A stretch of DNA of 64,000 nucleotides from Alteromonas sp. KUL49 (lineage in GTDB: Bacteria; Pseudomonadota; Gammaproteobacteria; Enterobacterales; Alteromonadaceae), in the NCBI RefSeq assembly GCF_006538345.1, contig NZ_BJKL01000002.1:310001-374000 (forward strand). The letters are read 5' to 3'. Position numbers and translations under genes: made by a program. The notes beneath the pieces are model-generated. The model saw nothing but the letters and a program-made list of their open reading frames with translations. It was not told the origin of the DNA and did not search any database. Positions within the stretch are counted from its first letter, which is position 1; every line of letters starts with the position of its first letter. Below, one piece after another: positions 17,959 through 27,783 of this stretch.

Positions 17959-20541
17959 TTAGAAAGTAACGTTCACACCGAGCGAGAATCGACGGCCATA
18001 ATGGTCGATACGACCACCGCGAACACGCTGGTCAAAGTAGGTGTGTATAGATTCATCGGTAAGGTTAACCCCTTCTAAAGACACACTAATTGAGTCGCTA
18101 ACATCGTATGACATGCTGGTGTCTAGGGTACCAAACGCATCTTGGAATTGATCTGAAACCGCCCCCACGCCGTTGCTCACTAAGAAATCATCTCGCCAGT
18201 TGTAAGCCAGACGAGCACCAAAATCTTCATACTCCCAGAACACTACAAGGTTAAAACTGTTTTCAGAGAGCCCCGCAATCGGTTGAGCCACTAGAACATC
18301 ACCTTCGGTAACTTCTACTTCGCTTTCAACAAAGGTGTAATTAGCCTGCACGCCAAGACCATTAAACGGTGCAGGTAAGGTGTCAAACACTTGTTGATAG
18401 GCAAACTCTAATCCGGAGATATCGCCATTTCCGGTGTTTGACGGAGCACTTAGAATGACCTCAGTACCTTCAACGTCTAGTAGCTGAGCTTGTGTAGAAA
18501 TAAATGTGGTAATGTCTTTGTAGAAATAACCTAAAGATACATACCCAGAATCAGCGAAATACCACTCCGCAGAAACATCGTATTGCAATGCTTCATAAGG
18601 CTCTAGTAATGGGTTACCGCCCTTTGCCGTTGGAGAATCTGTGCTGAAGGTCAACCCCGGACGTAAATCAGGTAACGAAGGACGCGTTAGCACCTTTGCA
18701 AAAGCTGTACGCAATAGCAAGTCGTCGCTAAGTTCAAAGTTGATATTTGCACTGGGTAGTACTTCAACATAGTCAGTCTCGAAGTCCACAACTTGTGGCG
18801 AACCATCGATAATACTTGTACCTGAGGGCGACTGAGTTGAGCTCACTACTCTAAGACCAATGTTACCAAATACAGGTAGCTCGTCACCCGCAGACAAGTT
18901 CGCCATGACATATCCAGCCGAGATAGTTTCATCAACCTGATATGAATTTCGCTGATCGCCCGCAGTTAGCGGTTGGTTGATTAGCTCGCTAGAAAAGAAT
19001 GTACTAAAGAATGCATCTTCATTTGGTACTGCCCATACAGAAGGGTAATTACCCGATACATTCGCTGCAAAATCAGATACTGGAAACGTTTCGTAGAATG
19101 TGTCGTTAAAGAACTCACCACTGATACCATCCGACACTCTAATATCACGACGATTATAAATACGCTCTCGTTTGCGAAGATGCACGCCAAACTCTACCGA
19201 TGATACCGCGCCATCAAAAAAGCGTTCTGCGTCTAGCTTTACGCCGTAATCACTGTCTTCAACAGCAATAGTTCGATATTCAATACGACGCCCTGGAAAT
19301 ACACTACTATCGGAAATGTCCACAGGGAAAGTAAATGAAGGTGCGTGTTTGTAACCCGCACTGTAGTCGAATCCTACCGCTTGGTCATTTAAACGAATAC
19401 GGGTTCGACGTATAGGCTCTACCGTTTCACTGTTGGCTTCAGACAATGAAACATCCGCAGACAAATGCCAATTATCGAGTCTCCACTCATTGTTAACGCC
19501 CAAACTGAAGGTATCGTGTTCTGCATCAGAGCTTTCTCGCGATAGCTGTAGATTGGTATCTAACGCCGTACCTGATACCAAAGAATTTCCATTGACCACA
19601 GGGTTCGCAACTTTTCCCCCCAGCTCAATATCAATACCAATTTCGTCAAACGCCACATTGAATTTTGAGTAAAGCATGTCGATATTCATTTCATGGATAT
19701 TGCTGCTCTTCCATTGCAATGCCGATGCCAATGACTGACGCGTGCGAGATTGTCTTTCTAACGTCGGGCGGTTACGCTGAGGCGCAAAAGCTTTGTCTAG
19801 CGATGGCTCTCCATCTTCAGCACTCAACGCTCCTTGGATCCAGTTGAACGTAAAAACACGATCTTGACGAAGCTCTCGTTCAGAAAATGCACCGGACACT
19901 AAAAAGCCAAGGGATTTGTCTTCATTGTTCCAGCTGTACAAACCAGATACACGGGGATCAGTACTATCAGCTAAATCTGTGTAGCTTGCTTTTGCGGTAG
20001 CAGATCCAAAGTTACCCAGCTCTAGTGGTTTAAAGGTTTGGATATTCACCAAACCACCAATCGCCCCCTCTTCCATGTTTGCCGACGGCGATTTGATAAC
20101 CTCTAGACCAGAAATTAGCTCAGATGGCAGTATATCGTATCGAAACTGACGACCGTTCTGACCGCTATTTTCAACATTTTCGTTAACTGCAACACCACGT
20201 CCGTTAAGTTGCGTTACCTGAAACGTTGGCCCCAAGCCACGTACACTCACGCCTAGCCCTTCTCCTCGGTTACGGTCAATTTGTACGCCCGGTACTAGTT
20301 GAAGTGCTTCCGCCACATTTTCAGTGGGGAATTTACCGATGTCTTCCGCTGAGATCGCATCGGTTACCGTTTCCGCACTGCGTTTCAAATCCATGGCACG
20401 CATCAAACTGCTAGAGTAAGACCCTAAAACCAGAATTTCTTCGATGACTTGCTCGTCATCGGTTTGTTGTGCCTGCACGCTGGGAACCATTGCAGCAGCA
20501 ACGGCTAACGCTAATGGAGCCAAGTTCTTACGTAATGTCAT
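17959..20541 (-). CDS. TonB-dependent receptor
   Basis: A large outer-membrane transporter (860 residues). The signal peptide ends VQAQ; the plug domain carries IEEILVLGS (TonB-box-like region), TENVAEALQLVPGVQIDR, and QLNGRGVAVNENVENS; the barrel ends with the aromatic terminus LGVNVTF. It is closely similar to the neighbouring STN-type TBDR in the plug (LNG-x-x-x-AVNENV, SG-x-x-GR-x-FR-x-D-x-LP, IKSP-x-A-x-M-x-EG), so the two are paralogues. It lacks the N-terminal signalling (STN) domain, so it transports but should not signal. AGGAGAG precedes the ATG. A possible ECF-type promoter lies just upstream. The substrate is unknown. Confidence 0.93.
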   Translation of the reverse strand: MTLRKNLAPLALAVAAAMVPSVQAQQTDDEQVIEEILVLGSYSSSLMRAMDLKRSAETVTDAISAEDIGKFPTENVAEALQLVPGVQIDRNRGEGLGVSVRGLGPTFQVTQLNGRGVAVNENVENSGQNGRQFRYDILPSELISGLEVIKSPSANMEEGAIGGLVNIQTFKPLELGNFGSATAKASYTDLADSTDPRVSGLYSWNNEDKSLGFLVSGAFSERELRQDRVFTFNWIQGALSAEDGEPSLDKAFAPQRNRPTLERQSRTRQSLASALQWKSSNIHEMNIDMLYSKFNVAFDEIGIDIELGGKVANPVVNGNSLVSGTALDTNLQLSRESSDAEHDTFSLGVNNEWRLDNWHLSADVSLSEANSETVEPIRRTRIRLNDQAVGFDYSAGYKHAPSFTFPVDISDSSVFPGRRIEYRTIAVEDSDYGVKLDAERFFDGAVSSVEFGVHLRKRERIYNRRDIRVSDGISGEFFNDTFYETFPVSDFAANVSGNYPSVWAVPNEDAFFSTFFSSELINQPLTAGDQRNSYQVDETISAGYVMANLSAGDELPVFGNIGLRVVSSTQSPSGTSIIDGSPQVVDFETDYVEVLPSANINFELSDDLLLRTAFAKVLTRPSLPDLRPGLTFSTDSPTAKGGNPLLEPYEALQYDVSAEWYFADSGYVSLGYFYKDITTFISTQAQLLDVEGTEVILSAPSNTGNGDISGLEFAYQQVFDTLPAPFNGLGVQANYTFVESEVEVTEGDVLVAQPIAGLSENSFNLVVFWEYEDFGARLAYNWRDDFLVSNGVGAVSDQFQDAFGTLDTSMSYDVSDSISVSLEGVNLTDESIHTYFDQRVRGGRIDHYGRRFSLGVNVTF

Positions 20542-20581
20542 GTCACTCTCCTAGTGATTTTTTGTAATGTGTTGACTAGAA

Positions 20582-20608
20582 GACGGGACAAAAGAAAAAT
20601 TTAGGACA
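20582..20608 (-). promoter_or_regulatory. Possible ECF-sigma promoter before the second TBDR
   Basis: On the minus strand TGTCCT (20608-20603) and CGTC (20585-20582) are 17 nt apart, an arrangement typical of ECF promoters whose -10 element often reads CGTC. The site is about 41-67 nt upstream of the receptor start. The link to the neighbouring FecI-type sigma factor is an inference. Confidence 0.25.
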
Positions 20609-20644
20609 AAAAAACTATGACATTTTTGTGAATTGAAAAGATGG

Positions 20645-23497
20645 TTAGAAACTAACTTCAATGGAAAATGAAAAACTTCTTCCGATATATTCTATTTCTT
20701 TCAATGTGTTACCTTGATCACGCTGAAAGTAGAATCTTACAGATTCATCCAATAAGTTTCGCCCACTCAGGTTCAATACTACAGCCTCAGAAAGCACATA
20801 ACTCAGTTGTGCAGACAGGAATGACTGGCGGTCAATGTAGGTGTTTGGCACCTCAGTGGCTGAACGACCAATTACGTGACTCTGTTGAACATCAAACGCT
20901 ATTCGTGCAGCATATGCTTCGGTTTCATAGAACACCTGAGCCTTGTAATGCCAGCGTGCAACAGACTCAATTACTTGCTCAATGTTATCCAGAAAAACGC
21001 CATTAATCTGAATACCTCCCCCCCACGGCTCAATATAATGAAAGTCAACTTCAACACCGTTAAACAAAAACGAGCCAAGATTCTCTGGGCGAGATAATTG
21101 ATAAGTTGTACCGTCAATCATGATCGTTTGACGAATCACATCAATGTAGTCATCTAGCCTGCGGTGAAAGCCAGCTAGGTATAAACTCATATTCTCTGAC
21201 GACCACAACAAACCTGCGTCGAATTGTTTTGACGTTGTTGGCGCCAAATTTGGATTTCCTCCGGTCGCTAAATTCACACCATCGGTAGAATTTAAAGATA
21301 ACCCTGGTTGCAAATCAGCATAACTAGGTAGCGTGATCGCCTCACCGTAATTAACTTTAAGCAGCAGCGATGAATTCAACGTTTTTCTGATACTCAAACT
21401 TGGCAACCAATTGTTTCGAGCGCTGGAAAACTGCTTGAATGTAGGTGTAATGCTATCTCCTTGTGCATAAAATCCGCTTGTTTCATTGTTCCAATGCTGC
21501 CAACGAAGCCCAGCCTCTCCGCTCCAATCTTCTCCAAACACAAATTGCACAGTAGCACTACCACCATGAACCCGCTCATCTACCTGGTAGCTGCGGGAAA
21601 GGTCTTGGAGTGTGCGATCGCCAAATGAGAGTAAAGACGCCAACTCACGCTGAGTATCGCGGTTGGGAATTGACCAATAGGTTGGAATATTTCCCTTCAG
21701 TTGACCCGCCAAGAAATTAGATGCCAACACAGGCTCAAGAACATTGACTTCGGGCAAGAACCGACCCAAGTCTTGAATGCTCACACTAACATCTTGTCGA
21801 TTGTAGCGACGAGACTGTTCCCGCCAATCTGTGCCAAACGAAATCTCAGTAAACGTATTGCTCAATGGTTTGGTCATTGTAAAACGCATCGAATGCCCAT
21901 CGTCCTCTACACGTATGCGTCTAGCACTCACATGCTCAGGAGATTCATCACCGAATTCAGGAAACGGACTAACACTGATGAACGGGTCGTTTATTTTATT
22001 GCCCAAATGACCAAATGAAAACTCAACAGGCGTGCTCTCATAGCGTGTTCGTCTTATGGGGTCGTCGGTATTACTCAATGCCGACGTTCTCGCCAACGAT
22101 GCATCTACCAGCCACCCTTGAGTGTTTAGCTGGAGATCAAAAATTGAAGTTTGGTTAGTATGTCGCTGTTCGGAACTGTCCAACGCCGCTTTCATATTAA
22201 TGTTGCTGAGTGTTGCCCCTACGAGACTATTGCCACTGAGGCTATAGGATTCCAAGCCAGCGTTTTCAGTGTCTAATCGAGCGAGCCAACGCTGCTCTAT
22301 GTAGTTCGATACTAACGATGAGTAAAAATGTTCAGCACTTAGCGTAAAGGCATTACTCGGACTCCATTGTGTAGACAATGAGAAGCTCTCGGTATCTCTG
22401 CGTTCTCGTTCAATACTGACAGCTATTCTGTTGCTTGGAATCAATACACTTGAATCAATCCCATCGAGTCGATAGCTATTCCCGTTGGGTTCCCACTCCC
22501 AAGTATGGAAATGATCTTGCCGTATCTCCCTTGAGTTACTGTTGGCTGACAACAAAACCCCGATCGATTTATCGTGGTTCACCCAATTTTGGAGTGTATT
22601 AACACTCGGGCGGGCTTTTTTACTATTTGCTGAATAATCTGCACCAAAGCTGAACCTAGACACACGTTCGCCAATCGCCAGCGGGCGCAAACTTGTCACC
22701 GAAATGGTGCTTCCCACCCCACCCTCGGCCATGGATGCTGTTGGGCTTTTGATAATATCTATACGGTCAACATGTTGAGCAGGTAACACGTCAAATCGAA
22801 AAGAACGGCCAGACTGGCCGCTATCTCTAACATTTTCGTTAACCGCCAAAGGGTGACCATTTAACAGCGTGGCTTGATAATCAGGTCCCAAGCCCTTAAC
22901 ACTTACGTTTAGCCCTTCGCCAAAATCTCTCGCAACAGTAAGGCCAGAAAGAAAACCAAAAGCGTCTGCCAAGGTGTTTGATGATGACGCATTTAAGCTC
23001 TGGTAGTTTGCTGAACTTAAAAATACAAAATTGTTTTTTCGAGCATCGAGTTGCTCTATAAACGCGCCTTGCATAGCGTGTGTGGAGGTTTGTGTTACTG
23101 AAGATAAACGCTCTCCAACAACAACGACTTTCTCCATCTCTTGGGTCGGTGCGGACTCGATATTATCTTGCGTAAGCTCATGTTCTGCGGGCTGCAACTT
23201 GAGTACTACCCCACTTGCTACAATGCGCACCTCGATGGGTAAACCCTGAGTAATAATACCCAGTACCTCTGGTAGTGTATATCTGCCGCTAACGGATTGA
23301 ATAGTAAACTGAGAAATAGCATGGCTATCGGCAATGACTGGCAGCTGGAATTGCTCTGCCAACAAAGGTAAAACATCCGCCAGTTGCCCTTCTGGCAACG
23401 AAACATAATGAGCTCCGTCAGTACTTTGTGCCCTAACTTCACTAAAACACAACAGCAGCACCATAAGTACCGCTGACATTCTAATAGCGGCTTGCAT
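20645..23497 (-). CDS. TonB-dependent receptor with N-terminal STN signalling domain (FecA type)
   Basis: A 950-residue outer-membrane transducer. A signal peptide (ending SEVRAQ) is followed by an STN domain at about 25-105 (YVSLPEGQLADVLPLLAEQF, with GRYTLPEVLGIITQG). Then come the plug (SANYQSLNASSSNTLADAFG, LNGHPLAVNENVRDS) and a barrel ending FSIEVSF. STN domains relay ligand occupancy to a FecR-type anti-sigma; here fecR starts 4 nt upstream, so the triad sigma/anti-sigma/transducer is complete. It is paralogous to the next receptor in the operon. The plug contains a 'fragile' stretch resembling siderophore and polysaccharide-type Alteromonad receptors; the ligand cannot be predicted. 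Confidence 0.93.
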   Translation of the reverse strand: MQAAIRMSAVLMVLLLCFSEVRAQSTDGAHYVSLPEGQLADVLPLLAEQFQLPVIADSHAISQFTIQSVSGRYTLPEVLGIITQGLPIEVRIVASGVVLKLQPAEHELTQDNIESAPTQEMEKVVVVGERLSSVTQTSTHAMQGAFIEQLDARKNNFVFLSSANYQSLNASSSNTLADAFGFLSGLTVARDFGEGLNVSVKGLGPDYQATLLNGHPLAVNENVRDSGQSGRSFRFDVLPAQHVDRIDIIKSPTASMAEGGVGSTISVTSLRPLAIGERVSRFSFGADYSANSKKARPSVNTLQNWVNHDKSIGVLLSANSNSREIRQDHFHTWEWEPNGNSYRLDGIDSSVLIPSNRIAVSIERERRDTESFSLSTQWSPSNAFTLSAEHFYSSLVSNYIEQRWLARLDTENAGLESYSLSGNSLVGATLSNINMKAALDSSEQRHTNQTSIFDLQLNTQGWLVDASLARTSALSNTDDPIRRTRYESTPVEFSFGHLGNKINDPFISVSPFPEFGDESPEHVSARRIRVEDDGHSMRFTMTKPLSNTFTEISFGTDWREQSRRYNRQDVSVSIQDLGRFLPEVNVLEPVLASNFLAGQLKGNIPTYWSIPNRDTQRELASLLSFGDRTLQDLSRSYQVDERVHGGSATVQFVFGEDWSGEAGLRWQHWNNETSGFYAQGDSITPTFKQFSSARNNWLPSLSIRKTLNSSLLLKVNYGEAITLPSYADLQPGLSLNSTDGVNLATGGNPNLAPTTSKQFDAGLLWSSENMSLYLAGFHRRLDDYIDVIRQTIMIDGTTYQLSRPENLGSFLFNGVEVDFHYIEPWGGGIQINGVFLDNIEQVIESVARWHYKAQVFYETEAYAARIAFDVQQSHVIGRSATEVPNTYIDRQSFLSAQLSYVLSEAVVLNLSGRNLLDESVRFYFQRDQGNTLKEIEYIGRSFSFSIEVSF

Positions 23498-23501
23498 AAT
23501 A

Positions 23502-24371
23502 CTAGTGCTGCGGCGTTAAATAGTAACTATTGTGATTTTCTTCAATTGTTAAATCGTACAACTCACTGAGTAGTTCAAGGCTTTCAGTTGGTCGAGAAAG
23601 AGAGAATGCTCCCGTTACCGAACGCTGAGATATACCTGGTGCTAAATAAATCGGCTTGTCAGTGTACCTGTTCATTCGATCAACAATTCGACGCATAGAC
23701 ATATTATCGGCATGTAACGTTCCCGCCATCCAGTCTTCCTCAACCTGCGCATTAAAATTAGTCACCGAAGTCAGATTACCTAAACTATCGGCAACAACTT
23801 TCTGACCCACAGTGAGCTCAATGTTCCTTCCGTTAGATGCCACGCTCACTACCCCCTCAAAGACACGAATTTCTGCGCCCATACTGTCCGTATCTATATT
23901 GAAGGCAGTACCCAGTACTGTAATTTCACCAAATTTAGTGGTTATCTCAAAAGGCCTGTTGGGGTCTTTGGCAACATCAAAGTAAGCTTCTCCTTGAGTC
24001 ATGGTCACTCGCCGAGACGTTTCAGAAAATGTGACTTCCAATGACGTCGACGCATTGGCGGCGATTGACGTACCGTCTTCTAGGATAAATTGCTCTCGTT
24101 TAGCCGTACCCGTCACAAACATTTGTGACGGAGACACTATGACAGGCGAAACATGACTACTCGAGGGCCACAGCAAGAAGGTAGTGATCGCGAGTACGAA
24201 ACAAACAGCGGTGAGCCAAAAACCCGTGCTTACCCTTGATGATTTATTAGAGGCAGAAGCACAGGATACGTTAGATAATGCTTCAACTAACGCTGGATCA
24301 TCCCAAATTTGTTGAGCAAGAAGATCGTTTTGAGTAGGGCATTGATTTGATTGTTCATTGCGTGGTTTCAT
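23502..24371 (-). CDS. FecR-type anti-sigma factor / signal transducer
   Basis: A single-pass membrane regulator (289 residues). A cytoplasmic N-terminus of about 45 residues (with QQIWDDPALVEALS) is followed by one transmembrane helix (GFWLTAVCFVLAITTFLLW, about 48-66). The periplasmic FecR domain is clear (RREQF-like start, TSLEVTFSETSRRVTMTQGE, AYFDVAKDPNRPFEITT, GEITVLGTAFNI). A short C-terminal domain (NRYTDKPIYL) probably contacts the STN domain. The start ATG directly abuts the sigma-factor stop (TAG-ATG), implying translational coupling. The N-terminus does not show the full tryptophan-rich DUF4880 pattern, so sigma binding may differ in detail. Confidence 0.9.
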   Translation of the reverse strand: MKPRNEQSNQCPTQNDLLAQQIWDDPALVEALSNVSCASASNKSSRVSTGFWLTAVCFVLAITTFLLWPSSSHVSPVIVSPSQMFVTGTAKREQFILEDGTSIAANASTSLEVTFSETSRRVTMTQGEAYFDVAKDPNRPFEITTKFGEITVLGTAFNIDTDSMGAEIRVFEGVVSVASNGRNIELTVGQKVVADSLGNLTSVTNFNAQVEEDWMAGTLHADNMSMRRIVDRMNRYTDKPIYLAPGISQRSVTGAFSLSRPTESLELLSELYDLTIEENHNSYYLTPQH

Positions 24372-24869
24372 CTATTTGCCCTCCTTTTCATTAATGAGTA
24401 ATGCCATTTCGCCTTTGAGTGTGGTTAAGGCGCGAGTAATGTGCTTGTCTACACTGTCTGTAGAAAGCCCTAAGTTTTTTGCAATATCCGCCTTAGTTTG
24501 ACCTTGAACGCGATATCGAATGAATACCTCACGCCTAACTTTGGGCATACGAGCAACAATACGCTGATAAAGTTCAATTCTTTGAGAATGCTCTATCACA
24601 TTGTCCAGCTCACTTTTGTCACAAGCGGGCTCTTCGTCAAGCAGCTCATGTTGGCGAAACTGTTGGCGATGCATATCATGCACTATATTCTTTGCCACGC
24701 GATGAGCGTAATGCGTTGGCTCTTCAATGGTTTGTTGAGCGTCAGCCATCTTCAGATAAGTGTCGTGTAAGACGTCTTCAACGTCTGACTCGCGACTCAC
24801 AAGTTTTCGAATATAGCTACGTAAAGAGCGAGAAGAAACGGTCGCGGAGAGAATGGCATCCTTCATCAT
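24372..24869 (-). CDS. ECF RNA polymerase sigma factor, FecI type
   Basis: A 166-residue extracytoplasmic-function sigma factor. Region 2 is seen as SYIRKLVSRESDVEDVLHDT with the DAYLKM-like continuation, and region 4 as ARMPKVRREVFIRYRVQGQT followed by the helix-turn-helix KADIAKNLGLSTDSVDKHI. I take ATG 24869 (ATG-ATG pair); the longest frame starts at GTG 24932 and would add 21 hydrophobic, non-family residues. Stop and fecR start are contiguous. It should direct transcription of its own operon and possibly of the separate promoter before the second receptor. Confidence 0.9.
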   Translation of the reverse strand: MMKDAILSATVSSRSLRSYIRKLVSRESDVEDVLHDTYLKMADAQQTIEEPTHYAHRVAKNIVHDMHRQQFRQHELLDEEPACDKSELDNVIEHSQRIELYQRIVARMPKVRREVFIRYRVQGQTKADIAKNLGLSTDSVDKHITRALTTLKGEMALLINEKEGK

Positions 24870-25025
24870 TACTTCGGTGAACTCGTTAAGGTCAAATAGA
24901 AAACTAGAAAGTATCAAGGATATTCGTGACACTTTAATGATATGATGTTTGTGATTTTACCTATTGCAGTGGGTTACTCGTGTCATGACAAAAATGTAGT
25001 AATGTTCAACAATAGGGAAGTATTG

Positions 25026-26264
25026 ATGAAGTATGAAGAATCGCTGTATTTAGAAGAAAACGGACAAGAAAAAGAAATAATTCACTTATATGATCTACAC
25101 CAGTCATTAGTGGTAGACCATATTAATGCACCCAACGAAATTCAGCGAATTTGTATGAGCTCGGGTGAAGTCATCGGCACATACCAATACGGCACTGATG
25201 AGAACTACGAGGGTTTCAGTTTTGCGGTTTCTCCTAGGCATAACTACCTTATTGTCAAAGAGATAGACTATGGGGTTAGCTATGACCGACTCTATGCGAC
25301 TATCTATTGCCTAACCGACCTTCAACCGAATACACCTTCGAATGTCGATGACTACAGCCTATTATCAACGCCCCAACTTTCGTCTTTTCATGCCTTGAAT
25401 ATTATGTTCAGCAACGATGTAAACGAACAAACTGTCTGGGTTCACGGTCAAGAAATTAACAACATTCCGTTAATCGACACTTATGAATTTGGTAGCAGCA
25501 CTGTCGCAACTGAAGATAATAAAGGTAAGCTCGCTCAGTTTTATAAGGTCGCATCATATCCTGCCATTGCCCTTGATAAAAAGGTTCGTGATGGTTCGTC
25601 ATACCACTTTCCGAATCTGACCCGAGAAAGTTTGTTTAATACTTTAGATAGCATTAACAACGCTGCTTACATAAAACTTTGCGAATACCCTACCGCACTT
25701 GTATCTAAAAGCTTACCGGCCATTTCTGAGTTACATGGCAATCTAAAGCATATCGAAATAGCTCACTTTATGTACGCTGTTAATGATGAAAAATGTGACA
25801 TTCGTTCTTTCATTCGAGAAATGGCAACACTCGGGGTGCCATGTAAAGAAAGCGTCACCACCATAGGTAAGACTGAAAGCACGCTCGTTGTGAGCCAATT
25901 TTCTATCATGAACGTCCCTTTGTTTATCACCCAATCGATTGGCCACTTTGCAGCACTCTGCACTAAACATGGCGTAATTTATGAAGGTGCTATATTAGGT
26001 GAACACCGGAATGAACTGCATCGGTTCACATTATATTCATCGCTGGGCAACTACTGTGCTCGCGGATTTGTTGCGGTAAACGACTACATTACACTTTTTT
26101 ACTTGCTGCGAAGAAAACACGACGAAGGGAAGATTTGGGACAACTTTACTCCAAGTCAACAACGCTACTTAGAAGATATTACGCTGGCACTCAGCTTATT
26201 TGATGACTGGGAAATAACGGAAGATGAGCTAAAGCAACGTATCACCTATAACCCATCTCCGTAG
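25026..26264 (+). CDS. Unknown cytoplasmic protein divergent from the sigma factor
   Basis: I do not recognise this 413-residue protein. It has no signal peptide or transmembrane segment once the start is set at ATG 25026, where AGGGAAG lies 6 nt upstream; the longer frame from 24942 is hydrophobic and unsupported. The first part looks beta-rich (repeated Y/F-x-V patterns such as FSFAVSPRHNYLIVKEID), the C-terminal third more helical (QRYLEDITLALSLFDDWEIT). Its start faces the fecI-type gene across about 155 nt, so they could share regulation. A second small gene converges on its 3' end. Confidence 0.6.
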   Translation: MKYEESLYLEENGQEKEIIHLYDLHQSLVVDHINAPNEIQRICMSSGEVIGTYQYGTDENYEGFSFAVSPRHNYLIVKEIDYGVSYDRLYATIYCLTDLQPNTPSNVDDYSLLSTPQLSSFHALNIMFSNDVNEQTVWVHGQEINNIPLIDTYEFGSSTVATEDNKGKLAQFYKVASYPAIALDKKVRDGSSYHFPNLTRESLFNTLDSINNAAYIKLCEYPTALVSKSLPAISELHGNLKHIEIAHFMYAVNDEKCDIRSFIREMATLGVPCKESVTTIGKTESTLVVSQFSIMNVPLFITQSIGHFAALCTKHGVIYEGAILGEHRNELHRFTLYSSLGNYCARGFVAVNDYITLFYLLRRKHDEGKIWDNFTPSQQRYLEDITLALSLFDDWEITEDELKQRITYNPSP

Positions 26265-26270
26265 GACTAG

Positions 26271-26414
26271 CTAGTCTTGAGTATCCGTCTCGTAATATTC
26301 TTGCCATGCTGCGCGAAGTGCTAAAGTTGCATCCGCTTGGTCAACCAACATTTGATGGTGTTCTTCAATGGCTTTTGATGAAGGAATATCAAATAAGAAT
26401 CTTTCTATATCCAT
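26271..26414 (-). CDS. Small hypothetical protein
   Basis: A 47-residue acidic helical protein starting MDIERFLFDIPSSKAIEEHH. GAGG lies 5-6 nt before ATG 26414, a better start than the 26489 alternative that adds a hydrophobic lead. The stop is 6 nt from the end of the convergent unknown gene. No family is recognised; the good ribosome site is the main evidence. Confidence 0.5.
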   Translation of the reverse strand: MDIERFLFDIPSSKAIEEHHQMLVDQADATLALRAAWQEYYETDTQD

Positions 26415-26556
26415 AACGACCTCTTTTCTGTTGATGGAACTTACTACCGCCAGTAAAAGTAGTAGTGAATTGGTATTTTTCAACCTCAATCTTTAAGTAG
26501 ACAACGTAAAAATTGCACCTATAATGCCCGCTCCTTTTTTATACAGTTAGTTGTTC

Positions 26557-27744
26557 ATGGCCTCTCTAGCGTCGCTGCGCCCCCAATTACCCTTCTTATT
26601 ACTCAGTCTATTAACCGGCCTCACGTCTTCGTTTGTCACCCCTTTGATGAGTTACTTCCTGATAGATGGCATCAATGTTGAGCCTTTCTACATGAGCGTT
26701 TACATGGTATCCGTAACACTCTCTGGGCTAGTGATTAGTCAGTATTTAGGATATCTGGCAGACAAAGGAATGAATGCCAATAAGCTCTATGGTTTGACTA
26801 TGGGGTGTATAGGGCTAGCTATGATAGCCTTTATTGTCAGTGACCAATTTTGGCAGGTGTTTGTTGCTGGTGTGTTGTTTATGTCGATTGGTGCCGGGGC
26901 TGTATCTCAAATGCTCACCGTATCAGGGCTATGGGCAAAAAACCAAGATATCGATCTACCCGCTTTTAACTCTCGAGTTCGTGCAGCAATTTCAATGGCA
27001 TGGGTGGTTGGTCCGCCTCTGGCGTTTACCCTGGTAGCGAGTTTTGGGTTTGCGGCATCATTCTCTGCGGCTATTATTTGCGTGATCATTGCGTCTGTTT
27101 TTGTATTGAAAGTGGTTCCCTCACAAATAGCCCCGAAGCGCACTGAGCCTATAAAGATAAAAGGTGAACTGTCTGTCTCTTTTTGGCTGATCGGGTTGGC
27201 GGTAGTGGCCGGTATGGCAGGTAATGTTATGTATCTCTCGTCGATGCCACTTTATGTGATGCAAGAACTAGATTTGCCCGAATATTTACCAGGTTTGATG
27301 ATGGGTGTGGTGGCTGGTCTTGAAATTCCAACCATGCTCTTTGCGGCTAAACTTGCCAATCGATTTTCATCTGCTGGCATTATGCTAGCGGCCTTTGTAT
27401 TTGCCTGCTGCTTTTACGTGGGAATGTATCACGCCACCCAAGAATGGCACTTTTTAGTACTTCAGATTTTTAACGCACTGTTCTACGGATTGTATGCGGG
27501 AATTGGACTTACACTGCTACAACATCAAGCCCCCGACCTCACTGGATTTACTTCTGCGTTCTACTCAAACGCCACTCGCGTAGGCATGATGTTAGGCACC
27601 ACAGGTGCAGGGCTTGTGGCCCAGTTCTATAGCTTCAGAGACGCCACTTTAGGTTCATTGTGTATCGGCATATTGGGTATTTGCATCATGCTCACTTTTA
27701 TACGTATTGAAAAGCTAAAAAAGCGATCGCTACAAGGGTCGTAA
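26557..27744 (+). CDS. MFS transporter, SetA/SetB sugar-efflux-like
   Basis: A twelve-helix major facilitator (395 residues). The segment VRAAISMAWVVGPPLAFTL at about 144-162 is strikingly like the SetA/SetB family of sugar efflux transporters, as is the first helix pair (TGLTSSFVTPLMSYFLIDGI). The end of helix 2 and its loop LGYLADKGMN fits motif A. ATG 26557 is preferred over the TTG at 26551. A structured repeat begins 40 nt after the stop. The gene converges on the glucuronate cluster, so it could move glucuronate-related sugars, in or out; direction and substrate are unproven. Confidence 0.82.
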   Translation: MASLASLRPQLPFLLLSLLTGLTSSFVTPLMSYFLIDGINVEPFYMSVYMVSVTLSGLVISQYLGYLADKGMNANKLYGLTMGCIGLAMIAFIVSDQFWQVFVAGVLFMSIGAGAVSQMLTVSGLWAKNQDIDLPAFNSRVRAAISMAWVVGPPLAFTLVASFGFAASFSAAIICVIIASVFVLKVVPSQIAPKRTEPIKIKGELSVSFWLIGLAVVAGMAGNVMYLSSMPLYVMQELDLPEYLPGLMMGVVAGLEIPTMLFAAKLANRFSSAGIMLAAFVFACCFYVGMYHATQEWHFLVLQIFNALFYGLYAGIGLTLLQHQAPDLTGFTSAFYSNATRVGMMLGTTGAGLVAQFYSFRDATLGSLCIGILGICIMLTFIRIEKLKKRSLQGS

Positions 27745-27783
27745 CACCTGTCAATTAAGCTATTCAGGTGGTATCGGCCCGTT

